Position numbers and translations under genes: made by a program. Positions 9,344 to 18,429 of a stretch of 64,000 nucleotides of DNA are shown here, piece after piece (within the stretch, counting starts at the first letter, position 1; each line of letters opens with the position of its first letter). Location: positions 248,001 to 312,000 of the forward strand of contig PMSV01000012.1 in the NCBI GenBank assembly GCA_003168265.1, written 5' to 3'. This DNA comes from Chitinophagaceae bacterium. GTDB lineage: Bacteria; Bacteroidota; Bacteroidia; Chitinophagales; Chitinophagaceae. The notes beneath the pieces were generated by a model. The model did not search any database, had not been told where the DNA came from, and worked only from the letters and a program-made list of their open reading frames with translations.

Positions 9344-10606
9344 ATGAGAAGTACAAATTTTATTTGGATCGTTTTGGGTGTCATGCTGGCCCTGGATTTC
9401 TATGTATTCCAGGCGATCAAGACTGTTTCCCAGCAATATTCACTTAAATTCAGGACCATAGTATTTTACTCATACTGGAGCATTTCCATATTGGCCCTTG
9501 TCCTGATTGCACTTATTCCAATTACCCATTTTGAAGACTGGCCAAGATCCATTCGCAATTATGTCCTTGCGACCTTATTGGGTCTTTTGTTTGCCCAATT
9601 ACTGGCATCGGTATTCTTTCTCATGGACGATATCCGTAGAGTAATCCAGTGGGCAAGCGGGAAATTATTTTTCGGCCATACTGAAGGCGAAGGCCTGAGC
9701 GGCGACGGCATTAGCAGGTCCGTTTTTATGAGCTGGCTGGGACTCGGAATTGGAAGTGGACTTTTTTCTTCCCTCATCTATGGATTTACTAACAAATACA
9801 ATTACCAGGTTCGTCGGATCCAACTTTCATTTGAAAACCTGCCACCTGCTTTTAAAGGCCTGAAGATCCTCCAGATCTCCGATATCCATTCCGGAAGCTT
9901 TCAAAACAGGGAAGCAGTGAATAAAGGTGTTGATAAAATTCTCCATGAAGGAGCCGACATCATCCTGTTTACAGGAGACCTGGTAAACGACCGGGCTGTG
10001 GAAATGGAAAATTACATGGATGTATTCAGCCGTTTGCGCGCTCCCATGGGAGTTTATTCCACATTGGGAAACCATGATTATGGAGATTATTATTATGGTC
10101 CGCATCCGACCGGCGAAAAGGCCGTCGAAAAGGAAGAAAATCTGCAAAAACTGAAAGAAGTTCATCGGCAATTGGGCTGGCGTCTGCTGCTGGATGAAAA
10201 TATAAAACTGGAGAGAGGGAGTCAACAGATCGCCCTGATCGGCGTACAGAATATCAGTGGAAGAAGGACTTTTCAAACCTATGGAAGTCTTCCCAAAGCT
10301 TATGCCGGCGCTGAAAACGCCCCATTTAAAATCCTCATGAGTCACGATCCGAGCCATTGGGATTATGAAGTGATACCCAAATTCCCCAATATTGATCTGG
10401 TCCTGTCCGGTCATACGCACGGCATGCAATTTGGGGTTGAATTACCCGGAATTAAATGGAGTCCCGTTCAATACGTCTACAAGGAATGGGCAGGGCTCTA
10501 TGAAAAAGGGAACCAAAAGCTATATGTGAATCGTGGGTACGGATTTATTGGTTACCCGGGAAGAGTGGGGATATTACCGGAGATCACTGTCATCGAACTC
10601 GTATAG
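9344..10606 (+). CDS. membrane-anchored metallophosphoesterase
   Basis: This protein of 420 aa has about four N-terminal membrane segments in residues 1-150 and a calcineurin-like phosphoesterase domain after that. The metal-binding motifs appear in order: ISDIHSG (D-x-H), FTGDLVNDR (G-D), LGNHDYGD (G-N-H-D), MSHDPSHW, and SGHTHGMQ (G-H-x-H). This is the YkuE/YaeI-like layout, a family that includes UDP-diacylglucosamine hydrolases and other phosphodiesterases at the membrane. The substrate is not evident. It starts at ATG 9344 and is transcribed divergently from parA. Confidence 0.88.
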   Translation: MRSTNFIWIVLGVMLALDFYVFQAIKTVSQQYSLKFRTIVFYSYWSISILALVLIALIPITHFEDWPRSIRNYVLATLLGLLFAQLLASVFFLMDDIRRVIQWASGKLFFGHTEGEGLSGDGISRSVFMSWLGLGIGSGLFSSLIYGFTNKYNYQVRRIQLSFENLPPAFKGLKILQISDIHSGSFQNREAVNKGVDKILHEGADIILFTGDLVNDRAVEMENYMDVFSRLRAPMGVYSTLGNHDYGDYYYGPHPTGEKAVEKEENLQKLKEVHRQLGWRLLLDENIKLERGSQQIALIGVQNISGRRTFQTYGSLPKAYAGAENAPFKILMSHDPSHWDYEVIPKFPNIDLVLSGHTHGMQFGVELPGIKWSPVQYVYKEWAGLYEKGNQKLYVNRGYGFIGYPGRVGILPEITVIELV

Positions 10607-10849
10607 GAATAGACTCATTGATTAAACGTCCTTCGATTGTTAAGGTCAAATGCATCGAAAGCAGACCTTTCAATAATCATTAACGAATTATTAAGGCAAT
10701 TTAACAGGGTGGAACTTCTTTTGAAAAATAATCTCAGATAATTTTGACTTGTTTTGGAAACCACATATAGCTAAAAGCCGTCATTGCATGAGGTGATATT
10801 TATTCTTTTTCTAATTCCCTTTCGACTTAAATCTAAAAAACAGCAAAAC

Positions 10850-11437
10850 ATGAAAGTAAAGTCATTTTTAGTATTGGCAATTTTGATCATTTCGGTTGCC
10901 GGTTTAAAAGCCCAGGGATTTCAACTTGGCTTGAAAGGCGGAGCTAATTTCTATGAGGTTCAGGGACGGTCCTTTGATCAGGAATACAGGTTTGGTTACA
11001 ATATTGGCGGATTTGCACAACTTGATTTTTCCAAACATTTCGGCATCCAGCCCGAAATCATGTGGAATGAATACCAGACAAGAACGGCGGATGATGCCAG
11101 CCTGATCTATACGGATTTAAGCAATGGGCAGGATATCCAACTTAATTATCTCACTGTGCCGGTGCTCTTGGCCTTTAAACCTACTAAATTTCTCACTATC
11201 CACCTGGGGCCCCAATACGGCATTTTGATCAATCAGACACAGACCCTGGTGACTAATGTAGGCAATGCGTTCAAGAAAGGGGATTTGTCAATTGTGGGAG
11301 GTGTGCAGTTGAATGCTGGCTGGTTTAAATTGGGATTGCGATATACGGCAGGTTTGAACAATATGGATAATGTCGGCAATGTAGATAGCTGGAAAAACCA
11401 GGGCTTCCAGGCCTATTTAGGTGTTCGGATCATTTAA
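10850..11437 (+). CDS. outer-membrane beta-barrel protein (porin-family, OMP_b-brl_2 type)
   Basis: From the ATG at 10850 the product is 195 aa and begins with a signal peptide ending in GLKAQG. The rest has the alternating pattern of a small eight-stranded barrel: QLGLKGGANFYEVQG at the start of the mature part, IQPEIMWNE, YLTVPVLLAFKP, HLGPQYGILI, and a final strand YLGVRII with a C-terminal hydrophobic pattern. This matches the PorT-like porin domain common in Bacteroidota. The open frame extends 66 nt upstream to 10784, but that would bury the signal peptide. A terminator hairpin follows at 11465. Confidence 0.85.
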   Translation: MKVKSFLVLAILIISVAGLKAQGFQLGLKGGANFYEVQGRSFDQEYRFGYNIGGFAQLDFSKHFGIQPEIMWNEYQTRTADDASLIYTDLSNGQDIQLNYLTVPVLLAFKPTKFLTIHLGPQYGILINQTQTLVTNVGNAFKKGDLSIVGGVQLNAGWFKLGLRYTAGLNNMDNVGNVDSWKNQGFQAYLGVRII

Positions 11438-11464
11438 AAATAATTAGGGGACGGTTATTATTTG

Positions 11465-11500
11465 AGGCCTTTCTGCCATTGGTGGAAAGGCCTTTCGCTT
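11465..11500 (+). terminator. rho-independent terminator after the beta-barrel gene
   Basis: A 9 bp perfect stem AGGCCTTTC (11465-11473) / GAAAGGCCT (11485-11493) with an 11 nt loop is followed by TTCGCTTT. It lies 28 nt after the stop codon of the barrel gene. The U-tract is imperfect. Confidence 0.65.
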
Positions 11501-11623
11501 TCCCTTCCAGTCAGCCATCCGCCCGTTTTAGCATTTCATTAGATAATACCAGAAAATACTTCGGGCCCGGAGGCCGTTATAAGCCATTATCTTTCTTTAC
11601 TTTTACCAATTAAACCCCCTTGG

Positions 11624-12328
11624 ATGCATTTGTATTTTCTTCAGGTATTGATTGACTCCGCAAAAATTAAGGACAGCCTTGCCAGGTTGGCGCTGGCAGC
11701 AGGCCAGCAAAAGGAAAGTTTATGGGAAATTCTGCTCAGAGGGGGCCCGTTGATGATACCACTAGCGCTCTTGCTCATCCTGGCGATCTTCTTTTTTATC
11801 GAAAGACTTACGGCAATCAACAAAGCTTCCAAATCTGATGAGAATTTCATGAATATCATCAGGGACCATATTATATCTGGAAATGTGGCGGCAGCCAGGA
11901 GTTTGGCCAAGAACACCAATAACGCCATTGCCCGGATAATCGACAAAGGGATTCAACGGATTGGCAAGCCGATCGATGCCATTGAGAGGAGTATGGAAAA
12001 TGTGGGAAAGCTGGAATTGTACAAAATGGAACGCAATGTGTCTATTCTTTCTGTGATCGGATATATCGCGCCTTTATTCGGGTTCTTAGGTACGATCGCC
12101 GGGATGTTCCAGTTGTTTTACAGTATCGCTTCCACAGGAGAATACAGTATTTCCAATATTGCCGGGGGTATTTACGTAAAGATGATTTCCTCTGCCTCAG
12201 GGTTGATTATCGGGATTATTGCCTATGTCGGTTACCGCTACCTGAATTCCCAGATTGATAAGACCACCAACAAAATGGAAGTCGCCAGTGCTGAATTTAT
12301 TGATATATTACAGGAACCAACAAGGTGA
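11624..12328 (+). CDS. exbB: MotA/TolQ/ExbB proton channel family protein
   Basis: This inner-membrane protein of 234 aa is the channel subunit that uses the proton motive force to energise TonB- or Tol-dependent processes. There are three membrane segments: one around residues 41-63 (LMIPLALLLILAIFFFIE), and two in the C-terminal half (SVIGYIAPLFGFLGTIAGMF and a second after GIYVKMISSASGLIIGIIAY). The conserved GFLGTIAGM is the MotA/ExbB signature. The exbD gene follows at 18 nt. No tonB or tolA gene is nearby, so which system it serves cannot be told; ExbB is the more usual assignment in Bacteroidota. Confidence 0.85.
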   Translation: MHLYFLQVLIDSAKIKDSLARLALAAGQQKESLWEILLRGGPLMIPLALLLILAIFFFIERLTAINKASKSDENFMNIIRDHIISGNVAAARSLAKNTNNAIARIIDKGIQRIGKPIDAIERSMENVGKLELYKMERNVSILSVIGYIAPLFGFLGTIAGMFQLFYSIASTGEYSISNIAGGIYVKMISSASGLIIGIIAYVGYRYLNSQIDKTTNKMEVASAEFIDILQEPTR

Positions 12329-12346
12329 TTTCATAAAAGGGATTAT

Positions 12347-12751
12347 ATGAACTTAAGAAATAGGCATCGGGATGAAGGGGAAGTGCATACTGGCCCCCTG
12401 AATGATATCCTGTTTATTCTGCTTTTATTTTTTCTGATCGTTTCCACGCTGGCAAATCCAAATGTGATCAAACTTTCCCAACCTAAGTCAAAAAGCGATA
12501 CCAAGTCCAAACAAACTGTGGTGGTATCCATAGATGCGAACAAACAGTTTTATGTGGGCACTACCAAAGTTTCCATCCAGGATTTGAAAAGCCGGCTGCA
12601 GCCTATGCTGGCAAAGGAGCCAGACCAACCTGCCATAGTTATCAATGCGGACAAATCGGTGCCCATTGAAGACGTGGTCTCCGTTATGCGTATCGCCCGG
12701 GACCTTGGCGCCAAAAGCGTATTGGCTGTTGACAAAAACGGTGTTCAATAA
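12347..12751 (+). CDS. exbD: biopolymer transporter ExbD/TolR family protein
   Basis: This product of 134 aa has a single N-terminal membrane helix (LNDILFILLLFFLIVSTLA) preceded by the conserved P-L-N-D where the Asp is the proton-carrying residue of the family. The C-terminal periplasmic domain ends in the typical VMRIARDLGAKSVLAV. It is co-transcribed with exbB, 18 nt downstream. It is convergent with the ubiA-like gene, with 28 nt between stop codons and no obvious terminator. Confidence 0.87.
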   Translation: MNLRNRHRDEGEVHTGPLNDILFILLLFFLIVSTLANPNVIKLSQPKSKSDTKSKQTVVVSIDANKQFYVGTTKVSIQDLKSRLQPMLAKEPDQPAIVINADKSVPIEDVVSVMRIARDLGAKSVLAVDKNGVQ

Positions 12752-12779
12752 GAAGTAAGGCAGTTTTACATTGATGAAT

Positions 12780-13700
12780 TTAATGAAATACCAGGTCAGC
12801 AATTACAAAAAGGGCAAATACCACACTGGCAACCCCATTGGCAGTCATAAAAGCGATATTTACCCTGCTCAGATCATTAGGATTGACAATGGAATGTTGA
12901 TAGAACAGCATTCCCGTAAAAACTGCGACCCCAATCCAATACCAGGGCCCAAAATGCCATAAGACTCCGACAACAGCGACGCAGACAAAACTCAGCAAGT
13001 GCAGCAATTCGGAAACCCGCAGTGCCCTGGACTTGCCAAGCCAGGATGGCATGGAATACAATTCCTCGGATTTATCGAAATCCTCGTCCTGTAAGGCATA
13101 AATAATATCAAAACCGCTAACCCAAAAGATAACGGTCAGCGAAAAAAGTATGGGGAGCAGAGCAAAATGCCCACTCACGGCCAGATAGGCTCCGATCGGA
13201 GCCAGAGAAAGACCCAGGCCCAGAACAAAGTGACAAAGCGGAGTAAACCTCTTGGTATAACTATAGAATAAAACGACAAATAAGGCGACCGGAGACAAAA
13301 AAAAACAAATCCTATTTATAAAATAACAGCAGGCCATAAAGAGCAGGCAGCAAACAACCGCAAATCTCAAAACATGACTGGCAGAGAGTATACCCCGGGG
13401 AATTTCACGTATAGCCGTCCTTGGGTTCTTCGCATCAAAATGCCGGTCCAGGTACCTGTTAAAGGCCATGGCCGCGCTTCGCGCGAAGACCATGCATAAA
13501 ATGACAAGCAGCAACTTAAGTCCCATGCTAAAAACAGAACCTGAAAAACCATATTTTAGACCCAAGCCCTCCCCAGCCCTTGAATCGGACGCATCCGGAA
13601 CCGTGTAAAGCCCAAGAAAAAATCCAATTATCGCAAAAGGCATCGCGAAAATGGTATGGGAAAACTTAATAAGAGATAAATAATTTTTCACACTGGTCAT
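12780..13700 (-). CDS. UbiA-family polyprenyltransferase
   Basis: This integral membrane prenyltransferase of 306 aa transfers a polyprenyl chain to an aromatic acceptor in quinone synthesis. The first Asp-rich motif is NRYLDRHFD at residues 81-89, followed by NPRTAIREIPRG, and the second is DIIYALQDEDFD near residue 200. About eight membrane segments are visible. The FNRYLDRxFDAxNPRTAxREIP pattern belongs to the UbiA-like branch found in menaquinone-using bacteria, including those with the futalosine route (MqnP), so a menaquinone role is more likely than ubiquinone. An insertion of about 20 residues after TM1 (PDASDSRAGEGLGLKYG) is unusual. The upstream trmH-like gene ends 12 nt before it, so they form an operon. 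Confidence 0.85.
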   Translation of the reverse strand: MTSVKNYLSLIKFSHTIFAMPFAIIGFFLGLYTVPDASDSRAGEGLGLKYGFSGSVFSMGLKLLLVILCMVFARSAAMAFNRYLDRHFDAKNPRTAIREIPRGILSASHVLRFAVVCCLLFMACCYFINRICFFLSPVALFVVLFYSYTKRFTPLCHFVLGLGLSLAPIGAYLAVSGHFALLPILFSLTVIFWVSGFDIIYALQDEDFDKSEELYSMPSWLGKSRALRVSELLHLLSFVCVAVVGVLWHFGPWYWIGVAVFTGMLFYQHSIVNPNDLSRVNIAFMTANGVASVVFALFVIADLVFH

Positions 13701-13712
13701 ATATCAGACTTT

Positions 13713-14246
13713 TCATCCCGGTAATTTCTGCCTGAAAAGATCCCAAATCACGATCCCGGCAGCCACGGAAATATTCAGGGAATGTTTCATTCCCCATTGA
13801 GGTATTTCTATACAATAGTCACAAATCGCAAGTAATGCTTCGCCTATTCCGGACACCTCGTTTCCGAATATGACCGCCAGTTTCTCCCCCTCGCCAAATA
13901 CAAATTTCTGAAGGGGCATACTCTCCCTTGCCTGCTCTATCGCAATTATCCGGTAGCCATCCCCTTTCAATTGCTTAAGCGCCTCCACCGGATCATCTAC
14001 ATGCCGCCAGGCTACCGTTTCCGTGGCCCCAAGAGCGGTCTTGTGAATCTCCCTATGGGGCGGTTTAGGCGTATAGCCGCATAGATAGATCGACTCCATC
14101 AAAAAAGCATCCGCTGTTCTGAAAACACTTCCCACATTGTGCATACTTCTAACATTGTCCAGAACCACTACAACCGGTATTTTTTTAGACCCTATGAACT
14201 CCTCAATTGACTTGCGGTTCAGTTGATCCATGCTCAATTTCTGCAT
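13713..14246 (-). CDS. TrmH/SpoU-family RNA methyltransferase
   Basis: This SPOUT-class methyltransferase of 177 aa carries motif 1 as NVRSMHNVGSVFRTADAF near residues 32-49 (with the conserved Asn and Arg), motif 2 as FGNEVSGIGE near residue 127, and motif 3 as IPQWGMKHSLNISVAAGI near residue 149. The trefoil-knot SAM-binding site is therefore complete. Its length suggests a tRNA 2'-O-methyltransferase such as TrmH or TrmL type without an extra substrate domain, but the target nucleotide cannot be assigned. It is upstream of the ubiA-like gene and divergent from mutS. Confidence 0.87.
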   Translation of the reverse strand: MQKLSMDQLNRKSIEEFIGSKKIPVVVVLDNVRSMHNVGSVFRTADAFLMESIYLCGYTPKPPHREIHKTALGATETVAWRHVDDPVEALKQLKGDGYRIIAIEQARESMPLQKFVFGEGEKLAVIFGNEVSGIGEALLAICDYCIEIPQWGMKHSLNISVAAGIVIWDLFRQKLPG

Positions 14247-14353
14247 TGAAATCAGTATGCGGTAAATTTAGCGCAGATTCAGTTAGAAATGTAAAAAACT
14301 CGTTTTGAAAAGAAAAGCCCGTTTGATCATAACTTTTTACTTTTGGACCCGTC

Positions 14354-16966
14354 ATGTCAAAAAGCAGCTCAGATACACCCATGATGCTTCAACATCGGAA
14401 GATCAAGCAGAAATACCCCGATGCCATCCTGCTCTTCCGTGTAGGCGACTTCTACGAGACTTTCGGAGAAGACGCTATACGTGCATCTAAGATCCTGGGA
14501 ATTACCCTAACCAAAAGAAACAACGGCTCGGCATCGGCTTCAGAACTCGCAGGGTTTCCCCACCATGCCTTAGATACCTACCTGCATAAGCTGGTAAAAG
14601 CAGGATTCCGGGTGGCCATCTGTGATCAATTGGAAGACCCAAAAACAGCCAAAGGCGTGGTAAAAAGAGGGGTCACGGAAATGGTTACCCCAGGCACGGC
14701 TACTAACGAAAAACTACTAGAGCACGGAACCAATAATTTTCTTTGCGGGCTCCATTTAAATGAAAATAAATCAGGCATCGCATTTTTAGACCTTTCAACC
14801 GGCGAATTCCTGGTAGCGGAAGGGGACCTCGATTATATTGACAAATTGTTGCAAACCTTCAGGCCGGCTGAAGTGGTTTTCCAGAGAAGTCAGCAAAAGC
14901 AGTTCAAAGAAAGATTCGGACCTGATTTTTACACCTATACTCTCGAAACCTGGATATTTGACCTTCCCTTTGCGCAAGAAAGCCTTCAAAATCATTTCCA
15001 GGTTCATTCCTTGAAAGGTTTCGGTATTGAGGAAATGCCGGAAGCCATAATTGCGGCAGGCGCTGTGCTCCATTATTTAAAAGATACAGAACACCCACAC
15101 CTTCAACATATCATCTCCATCCAGCGAATTGACAGAAAAGATTACCTATGGATGGATAGGTTTACGGTTAGAAACCTGGAAATTACAGGCAGTAGTTTTG
15201 AACACGGGAATAGTTTACTTAAAGTTTTGGATCATACGGCTTCCCCCATGGGTGCCCGACTTTTGAAAAGGTGGATGCTTCTTCCTCTTCTTGATAAAAA
15301 TAAAATCGAACAGAGGCTGAACCTGGTAGAATATTTTATCCGGGATACGGACCTTAGAACCACGATCATCCATCATATTGGCCAAACCGGAGATATTGAA
15401 AGGCTGGTCAGTCGTATTCCCCTTAAAAAAATCAATCCAAGGGAAGTCCTTCAATTGGCAAGGGGCCTGCACCATGTTGGGGAGATCAAAAAGCTTTGCG
15501 ATAAAATCCCCGATGAATTGCTTGAAAGTCTCTGCAGCCGGCTCCAGCCTTGCGAGTTGCTTATACAGCGGATCAACGATCAGATTTCGCAAAACCCGCC
15601 GGTCCAGGCGGCCAAGGGCCGGGTAATCCGGGATGGGGTCAATGCAGAATTGGACGAACTCCGGAACCTGGCTTTCAATGGTAAACAATGGCTTGCTTCC
15701 TTGCAGCAGCAGGAAGCCGAAGCCACGGGCATATCTTCCTTAAAAATCGCTTTCAATAATGTATTTGGTTATTACCTCGAAGTGACCCATGCACATAAAA
15801 ATAAAGTGCCAGCCCACTGGATCCGCAAGCAGACCCTGACAAGTGCCGAAAGATATATCACTCCCGAACTTAAAGAATATGAAGAAAAGATCATGGGTGC
15901 GGAGGAAAAGATGCTTCAAATAGAGATGGTTCTTTTTGAAGAGTTATTGAGGGCATTGCAGGAATACCTTTCTCCTATGCAGTTGAATGGAAGTTTAATA
16001 GCTGCCATGGATTGCCTTTCCTGTTTTGCCTACCTTGCGATAAAATACCAGTACAAGAAACCTGAATTACATGAAGGAGATGAGCTAATCCTAAAAGACA
16101 GCCGGCATCCGGTAATCGAAAGGAACCTTCCTCCCGGCGAATCCTTTATCTCCAACGACCTAACCCTGAACCGTGATTCTCAACAAATTATAATCCTCAC
16201 TGGTCCGAATATGAGCGGTAAAAGCGCCCTCTTGCGCCAAACAGCCCTGATCACTTTAATGGCTCATGCCGGAAGTTTTGTGCCCGCTTCCCAGGCAAGG
16301 ATCCCCTTGACCGATAAAATATTCACGCGGGTAGGTGCTTCAGATAACCTGAGCGGCGGAGAATCCACATTCATGGTGGAGATGAACGAGACAGCAAGTA
16401 TCATCAACAATATCACAGCAGCTAGCCTTGTCCTTTTGGACGAAATAGGTAGGGGAACCTCGACCTATGACGGTATTTCCATAGCATGGAGTATCGCCGA
16501 ATGGCTTCATAACTCACCAGCGAGTCCCAAAACCCTTTTTGCCACCCATTATCATGAATTAAATGAATTGGAAAACCAGTTGCCCAGAATAAAGAACTAC
16601 CATATCACCAATAAGGAATCAGGATCAAAGATCATTTTTCTGCGCAAAGTGGCGCCGGGTGGTAGCACCCATAGCTTCGGCATACATGTAGCCCGAATGG
16701 CGGGAATGCCTCCCGGCCTTCTCAATCGCGCGAAAGAAATCCTGAAGCAATTGGAAGAAAGCAGGGAGCATCAGGCAGGCTCTGACCAGGGCAGGCCATT
16801 CTTTCAGTCCCAGGCGAAGCCACCCAATTTTCAATTATCAATTTTTGATGCCCATTCGGAAACATTCGAAAGCATGAGAAACTTGCTGGAGAAAACAGAT
16901 ATCAACCGGCTTACCCCGCTGGAGGCTTTATTAAAACTGGAAGAAATAAAATCCCTGCTTAAATAA
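14354..16966 (+). CDS. mutS: DNA mismatch repair protein MutS
   Basis: This 870 aa protein is a full-length MutS. The mismatch-reading F-x-E is FYE at residues 33-35 within GDFYETFGEDA. The connector, lever and clamp domains follow, then the ATPase: Walker A GPNMSGKS near residues 617-624, GGESTFMVEM, and Walker B LLDEIGRGTSTYDG near residue 695, then the ATHYHEL switch. The C-terminal tail keeps TPLEALLKLEEIK. No mutL is adjacent. TACTTTTG at 14338-14345 matches the -7 consensus but ends only 8 nt before the ATG, which would give a nearly leaderless mRNA; I treat that as unproven. Confidence 0.97.
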   Translation: MSKSSSDTPMMLQHRKIKQKYPDAILLFRVGDFYETFGEDAIRASKILGITLTKRNNGSASASELAGFPHHALDTYLHKLVKAGFRVAICDQLEDPKTAKGVVKRGVTEMVTPGTATNEKLLEHGTNNFLCGLHLNENKSGIAFLDLSTGEFLVAEGDLDYIDKLLQTFRPAEVVFQRSQQKQFKERFGPDFYTYTLETWIFDLPFAQESLQNHFQVHSLKGFGIEEMPEAIIAAGAVLHYLKDTEHPHLQHIISIQRIDRKDYLWMDRFTVRNLEITGSSFEHGNSLLKVLDHTASPMGARLLKRWMLLPLLDKNKIEQRLNLVEYFIRDTDLRTTIIHHIGQTGDIERLVSRIPLKKINPREVLQLARGLHHVGEIKKLCDKIPDELLESLCSRLQPCELLIQRINDQISQNPPVQAAKGRVIRDGVNAELDELRNLAFNGKQWLASLQQQEAEATGISSLKIAFNNVFGYYLEVTHAHKNKVPAHWIRKQTLTSAERYITPELKEYEEKIMGAEEKMLQIEMVLFEELLRALQEYLSPMQLNGSLIAAMDCLSCFAYLAIKYQYKKPELHEGDELILKDSRHPVIERNLPPGESFISNDLTLNRDSQQIIILTGPNMSGKSALLRQTALITLMAHAGSFVPASQARIPLTDKIFTRVGASDNLSGGESTFMVEMNETASIINNITAASLVLLDEIGRGTSTYDGISIAWSIAEWLHNSPASPKTLFATHYHELNELENQLPRIKNYHITNKESGSKIIFLRKVAPGGSTHSFGIHVARMAGMPPGLLNRAKEILKQLEESREHQAGSDQGRPFFQSQAKPPNFQLSIFDAHSETFESMRNLLEKTDINRLTPLEALLKLEEIKSLLK

Positions 16967-17124
16967 TAGATTTTACATGGCAACTTTAAGACGCAATTTT
17001 CCGTTTTATTGCTGGTTAGTTTTCAACAAGAATCTAACATCGGGCTCTTTTGAAAGGTTTTTTGTAATTTCCCGCAGCTTCGATAGAAATTAAAATTCTC
17101 GGCTGCTTAGACAAACAGCTTTTC

Positions 17125-18429
17125 GTGAATGATGGAAATGACAAATGTCTATTTCTAAACAACCATATTTATAATTTGAAGGTTTTCCGCAGAATCATTT
17201 CATTGCTTGTCACCATCTCACTTTTATCCGGAGTCAGATCACAGGATATTAGCATGGCCTACGCGGTTCCTTACTTATTTTCCTATGATTCCCTTCACCA
17301 GGTAGATCTGGCTGATATAGCCCGTCAGGTATTGGTGAAGAATGCGAAACCAAGAGTTGATACATCTGGTTTAAGAGATTTTAGTACCCATATATCAGCC
17401 GTTCCGGCGGTCGGATATAGCCAGGTCACCCAATATGCCGTCGTGCTCAGTTGCAATATTGCCTTCTATACTGGCAGGAAAGAAAATGACAATATTTCAA
17501 GCGTATTAACCAGCTTGACCTATTCTCAGCTAAAACAGGTGATCCTGCCCATCCAGTCAAATATATGGTGGAAGGGAGGAAAATACAATTTGCAAACGGA
17601 TTGGCGTCTTTTGCAATACCCTTCCTACACTTATGGCCTGGGCACACAGACACAGAATCTGGCAGACACCATCGACTATTCCTATTTCAGAATGCATCAA
17701 AGCCTCTATCGATCGATCGCCAAAAACCTCTACGCGGGCCTCGGCTTTGATCTTGACTATTATTGGAATATTCAACAATTGAGCAATCCTCCGGCAAGAT
17801 CTGATTTTTCCATTTACGGGTTTAGCAAGACCGAATTTGCTTCCGGAGTTTCTGTCAGCCTTCTTTTTGATTCACGGAAAAACTCCATCAATCCGGACCA
17901 GGGCTCCTATTTGAATATCTCCTACAGACCCAAATTCACTTTTTTAGGCAGCGATGCTAATTGGCAATCCATGCTGATTGAATACAAAGTATATAAAAAA
18001 TTCCCTTCTGGCACCGATAATGTGTTTGCCTTCTGGAGTTATAATTGGTTGACATGGGGTGGGAAGCCGCCCTACCTCATGCTGCCAAGTACCGGCTGGG
18101 ATGCCTATGTCAATACCGGCCGGGGTTACATACAGGGCCGATTCAGAGGAAGCGACATGGTCTATATGGAAGCGGAATACCGGTTTAATATCACTTCAAA
18201 CGGGCTATTTGGAGGAGTGATATTTGGCAATGCGGAGACCTTTTCAAGCCGGGCTTCTACAATGGCCGGAAACGCATCCTTCAATACTTTCGATCCGATT
18301 GAACCCGGATACGGCGTAGGATTGCGGATAAAGCTCAATAAGTTCTCCAGGGCGAATCTTTGCATTGACTATGGATGGGGAACTGGCGGTTCGAGAGGTG
18401 TTGCTGTCAATTTGGGTGAGGTTTTCTGA
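17125..18429 (+). CDS. BamA/TamA (Omp85)-like outer-membrane barrel protein without visible POTRA domains
   Basis: This protein of up to 434 aa matches the C-terminal surface-antigen barrel of the Omp85 superfamily: paired strands such as NIWWKGGKYNLQTDWRLL, LLFDSRKNSINPDQGSYLNI and the conserved lid-loop region YIQGRFRGSDMVYMEAEYRF, with a last strand AVNLGEVF. POTRA repeats are not evident; only about 60 residues precede the first strands. The ATG at 17125 leaves a 17-residue hydrophilic lead before a signal peptide; an in-frame TTG at 17176 would give a clean signal peptide LKVFRRIISLLVTISLLSG ending in RSQ. Function may be a stand-alone barrel or a lipid or protein assembly factor. Its last 61 nt overlap the convergent gene. 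Confidence 0.75.
   Translation: MNDGNDKCLFLNNHIYNLKVFRRIISLLVTISLLSGVRSQDISMAYAVPYLFSYDSLHQVDLADIARQVLVKNAKPRVDTSGLRDFSTHISAVPAVGYSQVTQYAVVLSCNIAFYTGRKENDNISSVLTSLTYSQLKQVILPIQSNIWWKGGKYNLQTDWRLLQYPSYTYGLGTQTQNLADTIDYSYFRMHQSLYRSIAKNLYAGLGFDLDYYWNIQQLSNPPARSDFSIYGFSKTEFASGVSVSLLFDSRKNSINPDQGSYLNISYRPKFTFLGSDANWQSMLIEYKVYKKFPSGTDNVFAFWSYNWLTWGGKPPYLMLPSTGWDAYVNTGRGYIQGRFRGSDMVYMEAEYRFNITSNGLFGGVIFGNAETFSSRASTMAGNASFNTFDPIEPGYGVGLRIKLNKFSRANLCIDYGWGTGGSRGVAVNLGEVF

Noticed and set aside
14338-14345. TACTTTTG as the mutS promoter -7 element
   Set aside because: It ends only 8 nt before the ATG and lacks a spaced TTTG, so it was noted under mutS but not listed as a promoter.
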